This document shows, in pieces, positions 1 through 8,220 of a stretch of DNA of 64,000 nucleotides. The stretch is from DASYKT01 sp035995185. Its GTDB lineage: Bacteria; Acidobacteriota; Blastocatellia; Pyrinomonadales; Pyrinomonadaceae. The stretch is from contig DASYKT010000051.1 of assembly GCA_035995185.1 (NCBI GenBank), positions 1 to 64,000 of the forward strand. The letters run 5' to 3'. The position numbers and the translations under genes are program-made. Below the pieces are notes generated by a model. It ran no database searches and was not told the origin of the DNA. It saw nothing but the letters and a program-made list of their open reading frames with translations. Each line of letters opens with the position of its first letter. Position 1 is the stretch's first letter.

Positions 1-735
1 GAAACATTTTTGCGTTCACGCCCGAGAGAATCGGAAAACCAGGCGATCGCCCTGATGATAAAACTCTGCCGCGAAACCGGCGCACGGGTGCATATTGTTC
101 ACCACTCTTCGTCCGACGCGCTGCCGCTCCTAAAAGCCGCGCGCGACGAAGGATTGCCGCTGACGGTCGAGACCTGCCCGCATTACCTGACCTTTGCCGC
201 CGAGGAAATCCCCCCCGGCGCGACGCACTACAAATGCTGCCCGCCGGTGCGCGAGCGCGAAAACCGCGAAAAGCTCTGGGCGGCGTTAGCGGAAGGCACG
301 ATCGATATGGTCGTCTCCGATCATTCACCCTGCACCGCGAATTTAAAATTAATGGACAGCGGCGATTTTATGGAAGCCTGGGGCGGCATCTCGACACTGC
401 AATTCGGCCTGCCGGTATTATGGACACAGGCAAGCAAACGCGGCTTCGGCTTAAGCGACCTCTCGCGCTGGATGAGCGCCGCTCCGGCTAAGCTTGCCGG
501 GCTGGATAAACAAAAAGGAAAATTGACGCCGGGCTATGACGCCGACATTGTCGTCTGGCATCCCGAAAAAGAATTTGAAGTGCGTACCGAGCTTATTCAT
601 TTTAAAAACAAACTGACGCCCTATGAAGGTATGAATCTGCGCGGCGTGGTCGAAGCAACCTACGTTCGCGGCCAAAAAGTTTTTGCAAATGGTGAATTTT
701 CCGCGCAGCCTTCGGGTAATTTGCTGCTAAAATAA
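1..735 (+). CDS. allB: Allantoinase, C-terminal part (5' end outside window)
   Basis: This is the C-terminal ~244 residues of an amidohydrolase that opens the hydantoin ring of allantoin to give allantoate; the reading frame is open to base 1, so the N-terminal half lies outside the window. Visible family features are the SRPRESENQAI segment, VHHSSSDAL (metal-ligand His region), ETCPHYLTF, KCCPPVRE and SDHSPC, whose Asp is the conserved metal ligand of cyclic amidohydrolases. The C-terminus has the usual PGYDADIVVWHP element. Full-length family members have about 450 residues, so roughly half is seen. Allantoicase, OHCU decarboxylase, HIU hydrolase and uricase follow on the same strand, which supports allantoinase over dihydropyrimidinase or dihydroorotase. 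Nothing in the visible part looks broken. Confidence 0.93.
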   Translation, partial: ETFLRSRPRESENQAIALMIKLCRETGARVHIVHHSSSDALPLLKAARDEGLPLTVETCPHYLTFAAEEIPPGATHYKCCPPVRERENREKLWAALAEGTIDMVVSDHSPCTANLKLMDSGDFMEAWGGISTLQFGLPVLWTQASKRGFGLSDLSRWMSAAPAKLAGLDKQKGKLTPGYDADIVVWHPEKEFEVRTELIHFKNKLTPYEGMNLRGVVEATYVRGQKVFANGEFSAQPSGNLLLK

Positions 736-839
736 CAGCCAAAACGGTCTTAGGCGGAAACCCGACCGTTAGGGAGGGTGTTATTTTAGCCCTTGCTTAT
801 GCGCGTGCTTTCGTTGTTAGGATGTAACTGAGAAAAATT

Positions 840-1151
840 ATGACAGCTGATGAATTTCGCGATCTGGCACTTAGCTTTCCCGATGCTTACGAGCAGGGAC
901 ACATGGGGCATCCGGATTTTCGCGTGAAGAAAAAGATCTTTGCGACGCTGGGCCCGAAAGAGGCCTGGGGAATGGTGAAACTGACCCCCGAACAGCAGAC
1001 GCTTTTTATCGACAAAGACCCGAAAGCGTTTGAACCGATCAACGGAGCGTGGGGGCTAAAAGGCGCGACCAAAGTAATTCTCGAAAATGCGAAAGAGCCT
1101 AACGTGCTGCAGGCATTAAGAGCGGCGTGGGAAAATATCATTTCTAAATAG
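840..1151 (+). CDS. MmcQ/YjbR-family protein
   Basis: A 103-residue protein of the MmcQ/YjbR (CyaY-like fold) family, often called DNA-binding although its biochemical role is not settled. Typical features are the N-terminal AxxFPxAYE-like segment (LALSFPDAYEQGHMGHPDFR), the KKIFATL strand, the MVKLTPEQQ segment and a C-terminal amphipathic helix with ALRAAWENI. The length matches the family (~100-120 aa). It starts at an ATG preceded by a weak purine stretch (GAGAAAAA). It lies between the allantoinase and a frameshifted secreted-protein gene with about 100 bases free on the left, so it is probably transcribed on its own and has no obvious link to ureide breakdown. Confidence 0.85.
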   Translation: MTADEFRDLALSFPDAYEQGHMGHPDFRVKKKIFATLGPKEAWGMVKLTPEQQTLFIDKDPKAFEPINGAWGLKGATKVILENAKEPNVLQALRAAWENIISK

Positions 1152-1228
1152 CAAGCTCAGAGAGAGTTGCGCATTCATCGCGATCTTCATCTCCGCCCCG
1201 TAATTCCTGTGCGAAATTCAAAAAACTC

Positions 1229-1256
1229 TTGACTCCCCGGCAAAATAAGATATAGT
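1229..1256 (+). promoter_or_regulatory. Candidate sigma-70-like promoter for the 1364 gene
   Basis: TTGACT at 1229-1234, a 16-base spacer and TATAGT at 1251-1256 form a good match to the -35/-10 consensus. It lies about 110 bases upstream of the ATG at 1364, in an intergenic stretch (1152-1363) that holds nothing else recognisable. This is inference from sequence only. Confidence 0.45.
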
Positions 1257-1363
1257 TCTCCGCACAAATTATTTGTCAATCCCGACAATGCCAGCAGACA
1301 CTCCCAACAAATGTTTGCCGGCCCAACCTCATTGTTGAACTCTCACGAATCGAGGAAAAATAT

Positions 1364-3353
1364 ATGAAAGGAACAGCAAAATTATTATTTTGTTTGTCTA
1401 TTATTTTGTGGACGGTTTGCAGCGCAGGCGCGCAAAATGCGGCCAAGAATTGGTTGTTTGGAAACAATGCCAGAATTGATTTTAACAGTGGCTCACCCTT
1501 GGCGTCGGCGATGAATCCTCCGACCATTAACGCGCTGGAAGGTTCTGCTTCGATCTCCGACTCAAATGGAAACCTGTTATTTTACACCGACGGGCGTCAG
1601 GTTTGGGATCGAAATAATAATGTAATGCCGAACGGAACCGGTTTAGCCGGACATGATTCTTCAACTCAATCGGCTTTAATTGTCCCGTGTGACTGTAACA
1701 GGTATTTCATTTTTACGACCGATGCCCAACAGCATGGTTATTCTAATGGTTTGCAATACTCGCTGGTTGATATGTCGGTAAACGGTGGCACCGTCACGCT
1801 GAGAAACCAACCTTTATTAGCCCCGGCGGCAGAAAAAATAGCCGCTGTAAGAGACGGCAGCGGTGGTTTTTGGGTCGTCGGTCACAAAATTGGCACTGAT
1901 CAATTTATTCCTACCACATTGCCGCCGGCAATTGCGTATTAAATCCGAATGGTGATGAAATTTCTGCGGTCGGCTCAATTTTTTCGGGTGGAAATTCTCA
2001 CTATGGTCAGGGACAAATGAAGATCTCGCCCGATGGAACACGGCTGGCGATTGCCGGCATTGGTCCGGGAGAGGGTATTGTCGAGTTATTTCGATTCGAT
2101 ACGGCTACGGGAAAGGTCAGCGATTTGGGAAGTTCTACCCCTTATGATAGCTCGACCCTGTATTTCTACGGAGTAGAATTTTCACCCAATTCCAAAAACC
2201 TCTATGTAACGACACATTCAAGCACCAAAGACTTCCTTTATCGTTACGACATCACCGCAAATACACTTTCCAGAAACGGAGTCTATAAGTTTGGAAACGG
2301 CCGTTTTTTAGCCGGAGCATTACAGCTTGCGCCGGACGGAAGAATTTACATGCAAGACCTGGACCTGAGATATTAGGCCAGACTTTTTTAGATGTCATCA
2401 CCGCGCCGGATACCTCAAGCAGCGCCACGATCGTGGTCGCTCCATTTAATTTAGCCACGGGAAGTCGTAGTCGCTTCGGCTTGCCATCGATGGTCGCCGG
2501 GAATTTTTCATGCGGGCAGCAGGGCTGCTGCGACCAGGTAACGCAGACGCCTTTCTGGACACCCGACCTGTCGCTGGCCTGGAAAGCATTTAGTGTTTAC
2601 AACATGAGATCGCCGTCATCGGATATTTGCTCGGTCGATATCGACATTCGCAATGCGAGCAACAACCAGCCGCCGAATCCGTGGGCGGGCGGCGGGCTTA
2701 AAGTCAACGGCTTGCCGCTTGCGGTCCCGGCTTGGTGGAAATCTCCGTATACCAGGATCCCGAACGGAACGAATATGCAAACCGCGATCGACGCACACCC
2801 TGGTTTTAGTTCGCCCGCGGTCAACTTTAACCTGGGGCTCGATTATTCGATACCGTTCACGGGTAAAGTAAAGCTGGTTTTCAGGCACTGTGACGGAACT
2901 TTCTGCGAATGGCTTTCGGATGACTGGACTCCCGAACCGCCGCCGAAACTCGACTTGAGCGTGCGGGAAAATTATCTTGCCGATCTGCGGGCCGAATACT
3001 TGCCGCTTGTGCTGGGATTTCACGGGGCAAATATTAAAGCCGGCGCCAAATGGCTGGCGGTCGAGCCTCTGGATGGTGACACAGAGATCTTTTCGCTCGA
3101 TGGCGGCCGCGAATTTGACGACGCGGAAACAATGGACAGCCCGCAATTCGTGGTTGCTTCGGCCAAAAAACAGAATAAAGCCGCGCTTTATGAGCTGGCC
3201 CGGCCCGTCAGTCTCGAACGGCTCGGCGGCGGCGAGGTCAAACTTGTCCTGAAACGGCCGCTTGGCAATCCGGTCAAGCCGAGGCTCAGATTCATTTTCT
3301 TTGATGAAAACGCAAACATCATCGGCTTTGCCGTAAACGACAACGGCAAATAA
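1364..3353 (+). pseudogene. Secreted propeller-like protein gene with two frameshifts
   Basis: Three adjoining open frames (1364-1942, 2017-2376, 2433-3353) read as one protein of about 663 residues if two single bases are restored. The first break is at the T run 1904-1906: adding one T gives DQFYSYHIAAGNCVLNPNG and continues smoothly into the next frame. The second is near 2351-2352: adding one G gives GRIYMARPGPEILGQTFLDV. The N-terminus is a signal peptide (LFCLSIILWTVCSAGAQ). The first ~370 residues (NWLFGNNARIDF, FYTDGRQVWDR, ISPDGTRLAIAG, VEFSPNSKNLYVTT) resemble the WD40-like repeat region of secreted Bacteroidetes-type proteins. The rest has a Cys-rich start (SCGQQGCCDQ) and no domain that I recognise. 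Two small deletions in an otherwise intact gene suggest either recent decay or assembly indels. A promoter lies upstream and a strong terminator downstream. Confidence 0.7.
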
Positions 3354-3374
3354 AACATTCGAAAAACTCATACG

Positions 3375-3412
3375 AAATTCCGGGTTGTAGTGCACGCCCG
3401 GAATTTTTATTT
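3375..3412 (+). terminator. Rho-independent terminator after the 1364-3353 gene
   Basis: A perfect 10-bp stem (AAATTCCGGG at 3375-3384 with CCCGGAATTT at 3397-3406) has a 12-base loop and is followed by TTATTTT. It sits 21 bases after the stop codon at 3353. Confidence 0.8.
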
Positions 3413-3479
3413 TCGTATTCGCCCGCGCGTCTTGCGTTTGTATCTTCGAGAACTTAAGAACTTTGTGTAAAATCACAAT

Positions 3480-4481
3480 ATGGAATTTACCGAACTGGTT
3501 GACCTGGCTTCTGAACAGCTTGGCGGCAACGTCTTATACGCCAACGACGATTTTTTTGCGGAGAAAGAAAATCTGATCCGGCGCAGCTCTCCCGTCTTTA
3601 TTCCCGATAAATATACCGACCGCGGAAAGTGGATGGACGGCTGGGAATCTCGCCGGCGGCGTTCGCCGCGCATGGACGAAAAATACGACGAGTGCATCAT
3701 CAGGCTGGGCACGCCCGGCGCCGTCCATGGCCTGGTGGTTGACACCAGCCACTTCAAAGGGAATTACCCGTCGCACTGTTCGGCCGCTGTTTGCACGGTG
3801 AAAGGCCTGCCGACCGTGCAGCAATTGCTCGATCCGGCGACCCGCTGGGATGAGATACTTCCCCTTACCGCGCTCGAAGGCGACACCAAAAATTCTTTCC
3901 CGGTAAAAGATCCGCCGGGTGGTTCGACCCATTTGCGGTTGAAGATCTTTCCCGACGGCGGTGTGGCGCGGCTGCGCGTTCACGGCGTGGTGCAGCCGGA
4001 TTGGGATGCCTTGCGCAAACGCGACAGCGAGATAGATCTGGCGGCGGTGGAAAACGGCGGGGTCGTGCTTGATTCCAGCGATATGTTTTTCGGCCATCGT
4101 CATAATCTGATCATGCCCGGACGCGCGCTCGACATGAGTGACGGGTGGGAAACAAAACGCAACCGCGAGCCGGGCCATAAAGATTGGTCGATCGTAAAAC
4201 TCGGCACGGCCGGCACTATCACGCGCGTCGAGATCGACACGCTGCGGTTCAAAGGCAATTACCCGGAAAGCTGCTCGATCGAGGCAGGCGATATTAACAG
4301 CGCCAAGGATCTGGATTCGATGAACTGGGCCGAGCTTTTGAAAAACAAACCGCTGCAGGCGCATACCCTGCACGTTTTTGCCGATGAGCTGGAAAACGTC
4401 GGCCCGGTAACACACGCGCGTTTTAATATTTATCCCGACGGCGGCATCAGCCGGTTGCGGCTATTTGGCAAGCCGTCTTGA
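3480..4481 (+). CDS. alc: Allantoicase
   Basis: A 333-residue allantoicase, the enzyme that hydrolyses allantoate to ureidoglycolate and urea. It has the family's internal duplication: two jelly-roll-like halves (about residues 15-165 and 190-330), each with the sequence KGNYP (HFKGNYPSHC and RFKGNYPESC), a DGWE segment and a terminal FPDGGVARLRVHG or YPDGGISRLRLFG strand. The opening LASEQLGGNVLYANDDFFA is characteristic. Length matches bacterial and fungal homologues (~330-350 aa). The ATG at 3480 follows the upstream terminator by about 70 bases, so this gene probably begins a transcription unit with uraD about 80 bases downstream. It works in the cytoplasm directly after the allantoinase encoded at the window's left edge. 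Confidence 0.95.
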   Translation: MEFTELVDLASEQLGGNVLYANDDFFAEKENLIRRSSPVFIPDKYTDRGKWMDGWESRRRRSPRMDEKYDECIIRLGTPGAVHGLVVDTSHFKGNYPSHCSAAVCTVKGLPTVQQLLDPATRWDEILPLTALEGDTKNSFPVKDPPGGSTHLRLKIFPDGGVARLRVHGVVQPDWDALRKRDSEIDLAAVENGGVVLDSSDMFFGHRHNLIMPGRALDMSDGWETKRNREPGHKDWSIVKLGTAGTITRVEIDTLRFKGNYPESCSIEAGDINSAKDLDSMNWAELLKNKPLQAHTLHVFADELENVGPVTHARFNIYPDGGISRLRLFGKPS

Positions 4482-4510
4482 TTCGTGTAATTAGTGTAAT
4501 TCGTGGCTAT
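4481..4510. repeat. Dispersed intergenic repeat, copy 1
   Basis: The stretch starting ATTCGTGTAATTAGTGTAAT and ending TCGTGGCTAT is one copy of a short repeat that recurs in this window at about 15953-16024, 43895-43935, 45597-45675, 58043-58107 and 63518-63549. It directly abuts the allantoicase stop codon. The core is TTCGTGTNATTNGTGGC, and several copies form inverted pairs. Confidence 0.6.
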
Positions 4511-4560
4511 AAAGGTGTCAGTTTTTCAGCCGCCTAAAGTCGGAACTTAAAACACAAACT

Positions 4561-5079
4561 ATGGATCTCGCAGAACTAAACTCTGTCTCAACTGAAAAAG
4601 CTGCTTCGCGCTTTCGAGATTGCTGCGGTTCGGCCGCGTGGGCGCAGGAAATGGCCGCGGCGCGGCCTTTTGTAAATGAAGCTTCTCTTCTCGACCAGGC
4701 GGAAAAGATCTGGTGGAATCTCGGCCCGGAAGACTGGCTCGAAGCTTTTGCCTCGCATCCCCAAATAGGGGCGAAGATCGGCGATAAAAAAGCGGCGCCA
4801 AAACAGCAGGAGCGCTCCGCCGAATGGTCAAAGGGCGAGCAGGCCGGGTTGGACAGGACGAATGATGATACCCGTGAGCAGTTAGCCGAAGCTAACCATT
4901 TGTATCAAGAGAAGTTCGGGTATATATTCATTGTCTGCGCCACAGGTAAAAGTGCCGAAGAAATGTTGGAAATTTGCCGCGCACGGCTGGCGAATTCCGA
5001 GAATGAAGAACTGCCCGTGGCCGCGGAAGAGCAAACAAAAATAACGGAACTCCGGCTGAAAAAACTTTTAAGTGACTAA
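4561..5079 (+). CDS. uraD: OHCU decarboxylase
   Basis: A 172-residue 2-oxo-4-hydroxy-4-carboxy-5-ureidoimidazoline decarboxylase, which converts OHCU from HIU hydrolase to S-allantoin. The signature is the catalytic histidine motif SHPQIGAK (about residues 62-69), followed by the SKGEQAGLD segment, a helix with ANHLYQEKFGYIFIVCATGKS and EMLEICRARLANSENEE, which are hallmark helices of the family. The length is normal. It lies between allantoicase and HIU hydrolase on the same strand, so the urate pathway enzymes are together. The start is the ATG at 4561; no strong ribosome binding site is seen (only a purine-poor AACACAAACT), so this start rests on homology. Confidence 0.95.
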   Translation: MDLAELNSVSTEKAASRFRDCCGSAAWAQEMAAARPFVNEASLLDQAEKIWWNLGPEDWLEAFASHPQIGAKIGDKKAAPKQQERSAEWSKGEQAGLDRTNDDTREQLAEANHLYQEKFGYIFIVCATGKSAEEMLEICRARLANSENEELPVAAEEQTKITELRLKKLLSD

Positions 5080-5409
5080 AATGCGCTACGTATTTCAGCT
5101 CCATTTATTTTATGCGGAACTGAAATGGAACGCTTTGGAACACGGCCCGGCGTCGGTAAATGCCGCACGATCAATAGCTTATAAAACAAAATGCGGCTGG
5201 TGTTCCGTTCCATTTTGGGTGAGCAAAAGCGGAACACCGGAACAAAAATGGAACGCTTGTTTTGGGAGTTTTTGAGTTCAAAGAGCAGCAGCCGCAGCGA
5301 CTGGAACCACGAGGATATATGAAAGATCGTGGAAGATGAAGAACGGTTTTTGTCTTATCCTAAAGTTTGTGTTGTTCGCGGCAAAAAGACCGAAAACACG
5401 AAAAAAAGA

Positions 5410-5427
5410 GCGGGCAGGGCTGCCCGC
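5410..5427. repeat. GC-rich hairpin upstream of uraH
   Basis: GCGGGCA (5410-5416), loop GGGC, TGCCCGC (5421-5427) form a perfect 7-bp stem 17 bases before the uraH start codon. There is no T run after it, so it is more likely a REP-like hairpin or a translational/processing element than a terminator. The rest of 5080-5444 contains short reiterated GGAACNNAAATGGAACGC-like segments but no gene that I can support. Confidence 0.4.
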
Positions 5428-5444
5428 GCTCCATAAAAAGAATA

Positions 5445-5789
5445 ATGAGCGCGATAACCACACATATTTTGGATGTTTCGATAGGAAAACCGGCGGCGGG
5501 TGTTCCGGTCATGCTTGAGCACGAGACGGCACTCGAAGGCTGGCAGATCGTGGGCCGGGGCGCGACCGACGGCGACGGGCGGCTGCGTTTGATCCAGGCG
5601 GAGGATGAATTATTTCCGACCGGCCACTACCGGATAGTTTTTGACACCGCAGCATATTTCGCCGGCCAGCAGATCGAAGGTTTTTATCCCGAGGTGGCAA
5701 TAACTTTTATCGTGCGCGACGCCGCGCAGCATTATCATGTGCCGCTGCTGCTCAGCCCGTTCGGTTATTCGACGTATCGCGGCAGTTAA
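5445..5789 (+). CDS. uraH: 5-hydroxyisourate hydrolase
   Basis: A 114-residue transthyretin-like protein that hydrolyses 5-hydroxyisourate, the uricase product, to OHCU. It has the N-terminal THILDVSIGKPAAGVPV signature with its catalytic His, the central GRLRLIQ/GHYRIVFDT strands, and the diagnostic C-terminal tetrapeptide YRGS (in FGYSTYRGS) that distinguishes HIU hydrolases from transthyretins. The frame is open further upstream, but the ATG at 5445 gives the family's exact N-terminus, so I chose it. The uricase gene follows after only six bases, which indicates translation from one mRNA. No signal peptide is present; the enzyme is cytoplasmic. Confidence 0.95.
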   Translation: MSAITTHILDVSIGKPAAGVPVMLEHETALEGWQIVGRGATDGDGRLRLIQAEDELFPTGHYRIVFDTAAYFAGQQIEGFYPEVAITFIVRDAAQHYHVPLLLSPFGYSTYRGS

Positions 5790-5795
5790 TTTTTT

Positions 5796-6641
5796 ATGTC
5801 AGTAAAAATAGTTCAGGACAATTACGGAAAATCGCGCGTGCGGCTGATGAAGGTCGCGCGGAATGGTGAGCATCATGAGCTGCAAAATTTGACGGTCAAT
5901 ATTGCGATCGAGGGTGATTTTGACACCATCCATACCGTGGGCGATAACAGTCTGTGCCTGCCGACCGACACGATGAAAAATACGGTCTATGCGCTGGCCG
6001 GGCAGACACAGGAAATTGAAGACGTCGAAGCCTTCGGGCGGCGGCTCACCGAGCATTTTCTGAAAAACAACCCGCAAATTTCCCTGGTTCGAATAGATCT
6101 CTTCGAACATTTCTGGAAGCGGATGAAATTTGACGAAACGCCGCACCCGCATTCATTTGTCAAAGGCAGCGACGAGAAGCGAACGGCACGCATCACCACA
6201 ACGCATGAAAACACGATCGTCGAATCCGGCGTGGAAGACCTGATCGTGTTGAAAACAACCGGTTCGGGCTTTGCCGGGTATATCAAGGATGAATACACCA
6301 CACTTCCGGAAACCACCGACCGCATTTTTTCTACCGCGATCAAAGGCGTCTGGCGATATAAAAATGCCGACGCGGCTACTAAAGATAACTGGCAAAACAT
6401 CAGGCAGACTATTCTCAGCGTGTTTTCCGCGCATGACAGTCTTTCCGTCCAGCACACGCTCTACGCGATGGGCGAAGATATCTTAAATAAATTCGCCGAT
6501 GTCGAAGAAGTTTATTTTTCGCTGCCCAATATCCACTGCCTGCCGGTCGATATATCGCGTTTCGGGCTGGAAAACGACAACCGGATATTTGTGCCGACAG
6601 ATGAGCCGCATGGATTGATAGAGGCGAGATTGAGCAGGTAA
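5796..6641 (+). CDS. pucL: Uricase (factor-independent urate hydroxylase)
   Basis: A 281-residue cofactor-free urate oxidase, which oxidises urate to 5-hydroxyisourate. Visible active-site elements are NYGK with the catalytic Lys near residue 11, the LPTDTMKNTVYALA segment carrying the conserved Thr-Asp pair, the FVKGSDEKR region, TTGSGFAGYIKDEYTTLPE, the Q-containing VQHTLY strand and PNIHCLP with the catalytic Asn/His. Both tunnelling-fold repeats are complete and the length is normal (~300 aa). It follows uraH after six bases. There is no N-terminal OHCU decarboxylase fusion; that activity is the separate gene at 4561. With the neighbours it completes urate to S-allantoin conversion. Confidence 0.96.
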   Translation: MSVKIVQDNYGKSRVRLMKVARNGEHHELQNLTVNIAIEGDFDTIHTVGDNSLCLPTDTMKNTVYALAGQTQEIEDVEAFGRRLTEHFLKNNPQISLVRIDLFEHFWKRMKFDETPHPHSFVKGSDEKRTARITTTHENTIVESGVEDLIVLKTTGSGFAGYIKDEYTTLPETTDRIFSTAIKGVWRYKNADAATKDNWQNIRQTILSVFSAHDSLSVQHTLYAMGEDILNKFADVEEVYFSLPNIHCLPVDISRFGLENDNRIFVPTDEPHGLIEARLSR

Positions 6642-6648
6642 AAGAGTT

Positions 6649-6786
6649 TTTAAATTGCCTCCGGCTTTAGCCGGAGGATAATTAAATATAAATAAGCCGG
6701 GCTTTAGCCCAATAATTCTTTGGCTAAAGCCAAAAATATCTTTTCAACGAAAATCAACCACTAGCTAAAGCTAGTGGCAATTTAAA
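6649..6786. repeat. 138-bp nested-palindrome element (REP/BIME-like)
   Basis: Outer perfect 11-bp inverted repeats (TTTAAATTGCC at 6649-6659 and GGCAATTTAAA at 6776-6786) enclose four palindromes with a shared GCTTTAGC/GCTAAAGC core: 6658-6677 (CCTCCGGCTTTAGCCGGAGG), 6699-6710 (GGGCTTTAGCCC), 6720-6733 (TTGGCTAAAGCCAA) and 6758-6777 (CCACTAGCTAAAGCTAGTGG). It fills the gap between uricase and the DUF6986 gene. No open frame lies inside. A partial relative occurs at 45487-45510. Confidence 0.7.
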
Positions 6787-6802
6787 TGTAAAAAATAAAA
6801 GA

Positions 6803-8137
6803 ATGAATACTTCTCTTTCTCAGGAATCAATGCAGGAAATCACGGGCAAGCTGCGCTCGACGATGGCGCCCTTTGCCATAAAATATCCCGGTGAATCGGG
6901 CCGCCGCCAACCGGTGCACACGGTCTATGGCGGCGCGCATCTTTTTAAAGCCGACTCTGCCGGGCGGCTGGGTTCGCTCGCGGTGCGCGCTTTTGAAACC
7001 TATGCGCCCGACGCAAAAACTTTCGCCGAGGTTCTGAATATCCCCGCCAATTTGGCGGATACCATCTACCAGCGCGTCGCGGAAAAACTCAGCCGCGAAG
7101 CGGTCGAAGATTTCCGCATCGATTTCGAAGACGGTTACGGCACACGGCCCGACGCGGAAGAAGACGGCCACACCGTCGCCGCCGCACAAGAAGTAGCCAA
7201 AGGGCTCGAGGCCGGAACGCTTCCCCCTTTCATCGGCATTCGCATCAAAACTTTTAGCGAAGAACTGCACGCGCGCAGCATTCGCACGCTCGATATCTTT
7301 CTCACCACCTTGACCCAGGCGACGGGCGGCCGCCTGCCGGAAAATTTTGTGGTCACGCTGCCCAAGATCGTGGTGCCGGGCCAGGTTGCGCTGCTCTCCG
7401 ATATTTTTGATGAGATAGAACCGAAACTCGGGCTGCCCGCGGGCGCGCTAAAAATGGAAATGATGATCGAAACCACGCAGTCGATCATCAGCGATGCCGG
7501 CGACCTGACTCTTCCCCTCTTGCTTGAGGCCGCGCGCGGGCGCTGTGTCGCCGCGCATTTCGGCACCTACGATTACACCGCCAGCTGCAGCATCACCGCC
7601 GCGTATCAGGATATGCTTCATCCGGCGTGTGATTTTGCGCGCAGCATGATGCAGGTCGCTTTTGGCGGAACTGGTCTCTGGCTTTCGGACGGCGCGACCA
7701 ATATCATGCCGGTCGCTCCGCATCGCGGCGAGATCACGCCGGAACAGGAAGCGGAAAATCGCGTTATCGTTCACCGCGCCTGGAAACTCCATTACGACCA
7801 CATTCGTCATTCACTTTCCAATGCGTTTTACCAGGGATGGGACCTGCACCCGGCGCAGCTTCCGACTCGCTACGCCGCGATATATACCTTCTTTCTCGAA
7901 GGGCTCGATGCGGCCGGCGAACGCCTGCGGAATTTTGTGGCCAAAGCGGCGCAGGCCACCCTGGTCGGCGATGTTTTTGACGACGCCGCCACCGGGCAGG
8001 GCCTGCTGAATTATTTCCTGCGGGCCATCAACTGCAAGGCCTTAACCGAGCAGGAAGCGCAGGAAATGACCACTATCACGCTCGACGAACTGCGCTCCGG
8101 ATCATTCGTTAAGATCCTGCAAAACCGTCAGAAATAA
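6803..8137 (+). CDS. DUF6986 aldolase/citrate-lyase-like protein
   Basis: A 444-residue protein of the DUF6986 type, which resembles the HpcH/HpaI aldolase and citrate lyase beta superfamily. The superfamily metal-site motif is clear at residues 105-113 (RIDFEDGYG), with KMEMMIET and HFGTYDYTASC further on as likely strand ends of the TIM barrel. The N-terminal HTVYGGAHLFKAD is characteristic of this family. Its reaction is not known to me. I believe such genes are often next to urate/ureide genes in other genomes, so it may act on a two- or three-carbon product such as glyoxylate; that is inference. It starts at the ATG at 6803, right after the palindromic element, and ends the ureide group. 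Confidence 0.8.
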   Translation: MNTSLSQESMQEITGKLRSTMAPFAIKYPGESGRRQPVHTVYGGAHLFKADSAGRLGSLAVRAFETYAPDAKTFAEVLNIPANLADTIYQRVAEKLSREAVEDFRIDFEDGYGTRPDAEEDGHTVAAAQEVAKGLEAGTLPPFIGIRIKTFSEELHARSIRTLDIFLTTLTQATGGRLPENFVVTLPKIVVPGQVALLSDIFDEIEPKLGLPAGALKMEMMIETTQSIISDAGDLTLPLLLEAARGRCVAAHFGTYDYTASCSITAAYQDMLHPACDFARSMMQVAFGGTGLWLSDGATNIMPVAPHRGEITPEQEAENRVIVHRAWKLHYDHIRHSLSNAFYQGWDLHPAQLPTRYAAIYTFFLEGLDAAGERLRNFVAKAAQATLVGDVFDDAATGQGLLNYFLRAINCKALTEQEAQEMTTITLDELRSGSFVKILQNRQK

Positions 8138-8164
8138 GGGCTTTGCGGCGCACTCTACTTTTAA

Positions 8165-8193
8165 TTGACAGACAAAATAAAAACTACTAGAAT
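8165..8193 (+). promoter_or_regulatory. Strong sigma-70-like promoter upstream of oxidase cluster
   Basis: TTGACA at 8165-8170, an exact 17-base spacer and TAGAAT at 8188-8193 form a near-consensus promoter facing the multicopper oxidase gene. Transcription would start near 8200 and give a leader of about 335 bases. The -10 box overlaps the left arm of a perfect palindrome (8189-8220). Confidence 0.55.
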
Positions 8194-8220
8194 GCTTGCA
8201 AGATTCATTGCAAGCATTCT
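8189..8220. promoter_or_regulatory. Perfect 13-bp palindrome over the -10/+1 region
   Basis: AGAATGCTTGCAA (8189-8201), spacer GATTCA and TTGCAAGCATTCT (8208-8220) form a perfect inverted repeat. Its position over the -10 box and likely start site suits a repressor operator. It could instead be a terminator of the upstream gene or a 5' stabilising hairpin, but the following TATTTAATTT is a poor U tract. A second weak stem-loop (AAGTTA 8232-8237 with TAACTT 8246-8251, then TTTT) follows and could act as terminator or attenuator. The remaining leader to 8534 holds nothing I recognise. Confidence 0.45.

Noticed and set aside
743..771. Possible terminator after allantoinase (AACGGTC/GACCGTT)
   Set aside because: The stem is 7 bp with a long loop and no T run follows directly, so evidence is too weak to list.
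5072..5275. 67-codon frame after uraD
   Set aside because: It contains short reiterated GGAAC/AAATGGAACGC segments, overlaps the uraD stop region and has no ribosome binding site or family resemblance.
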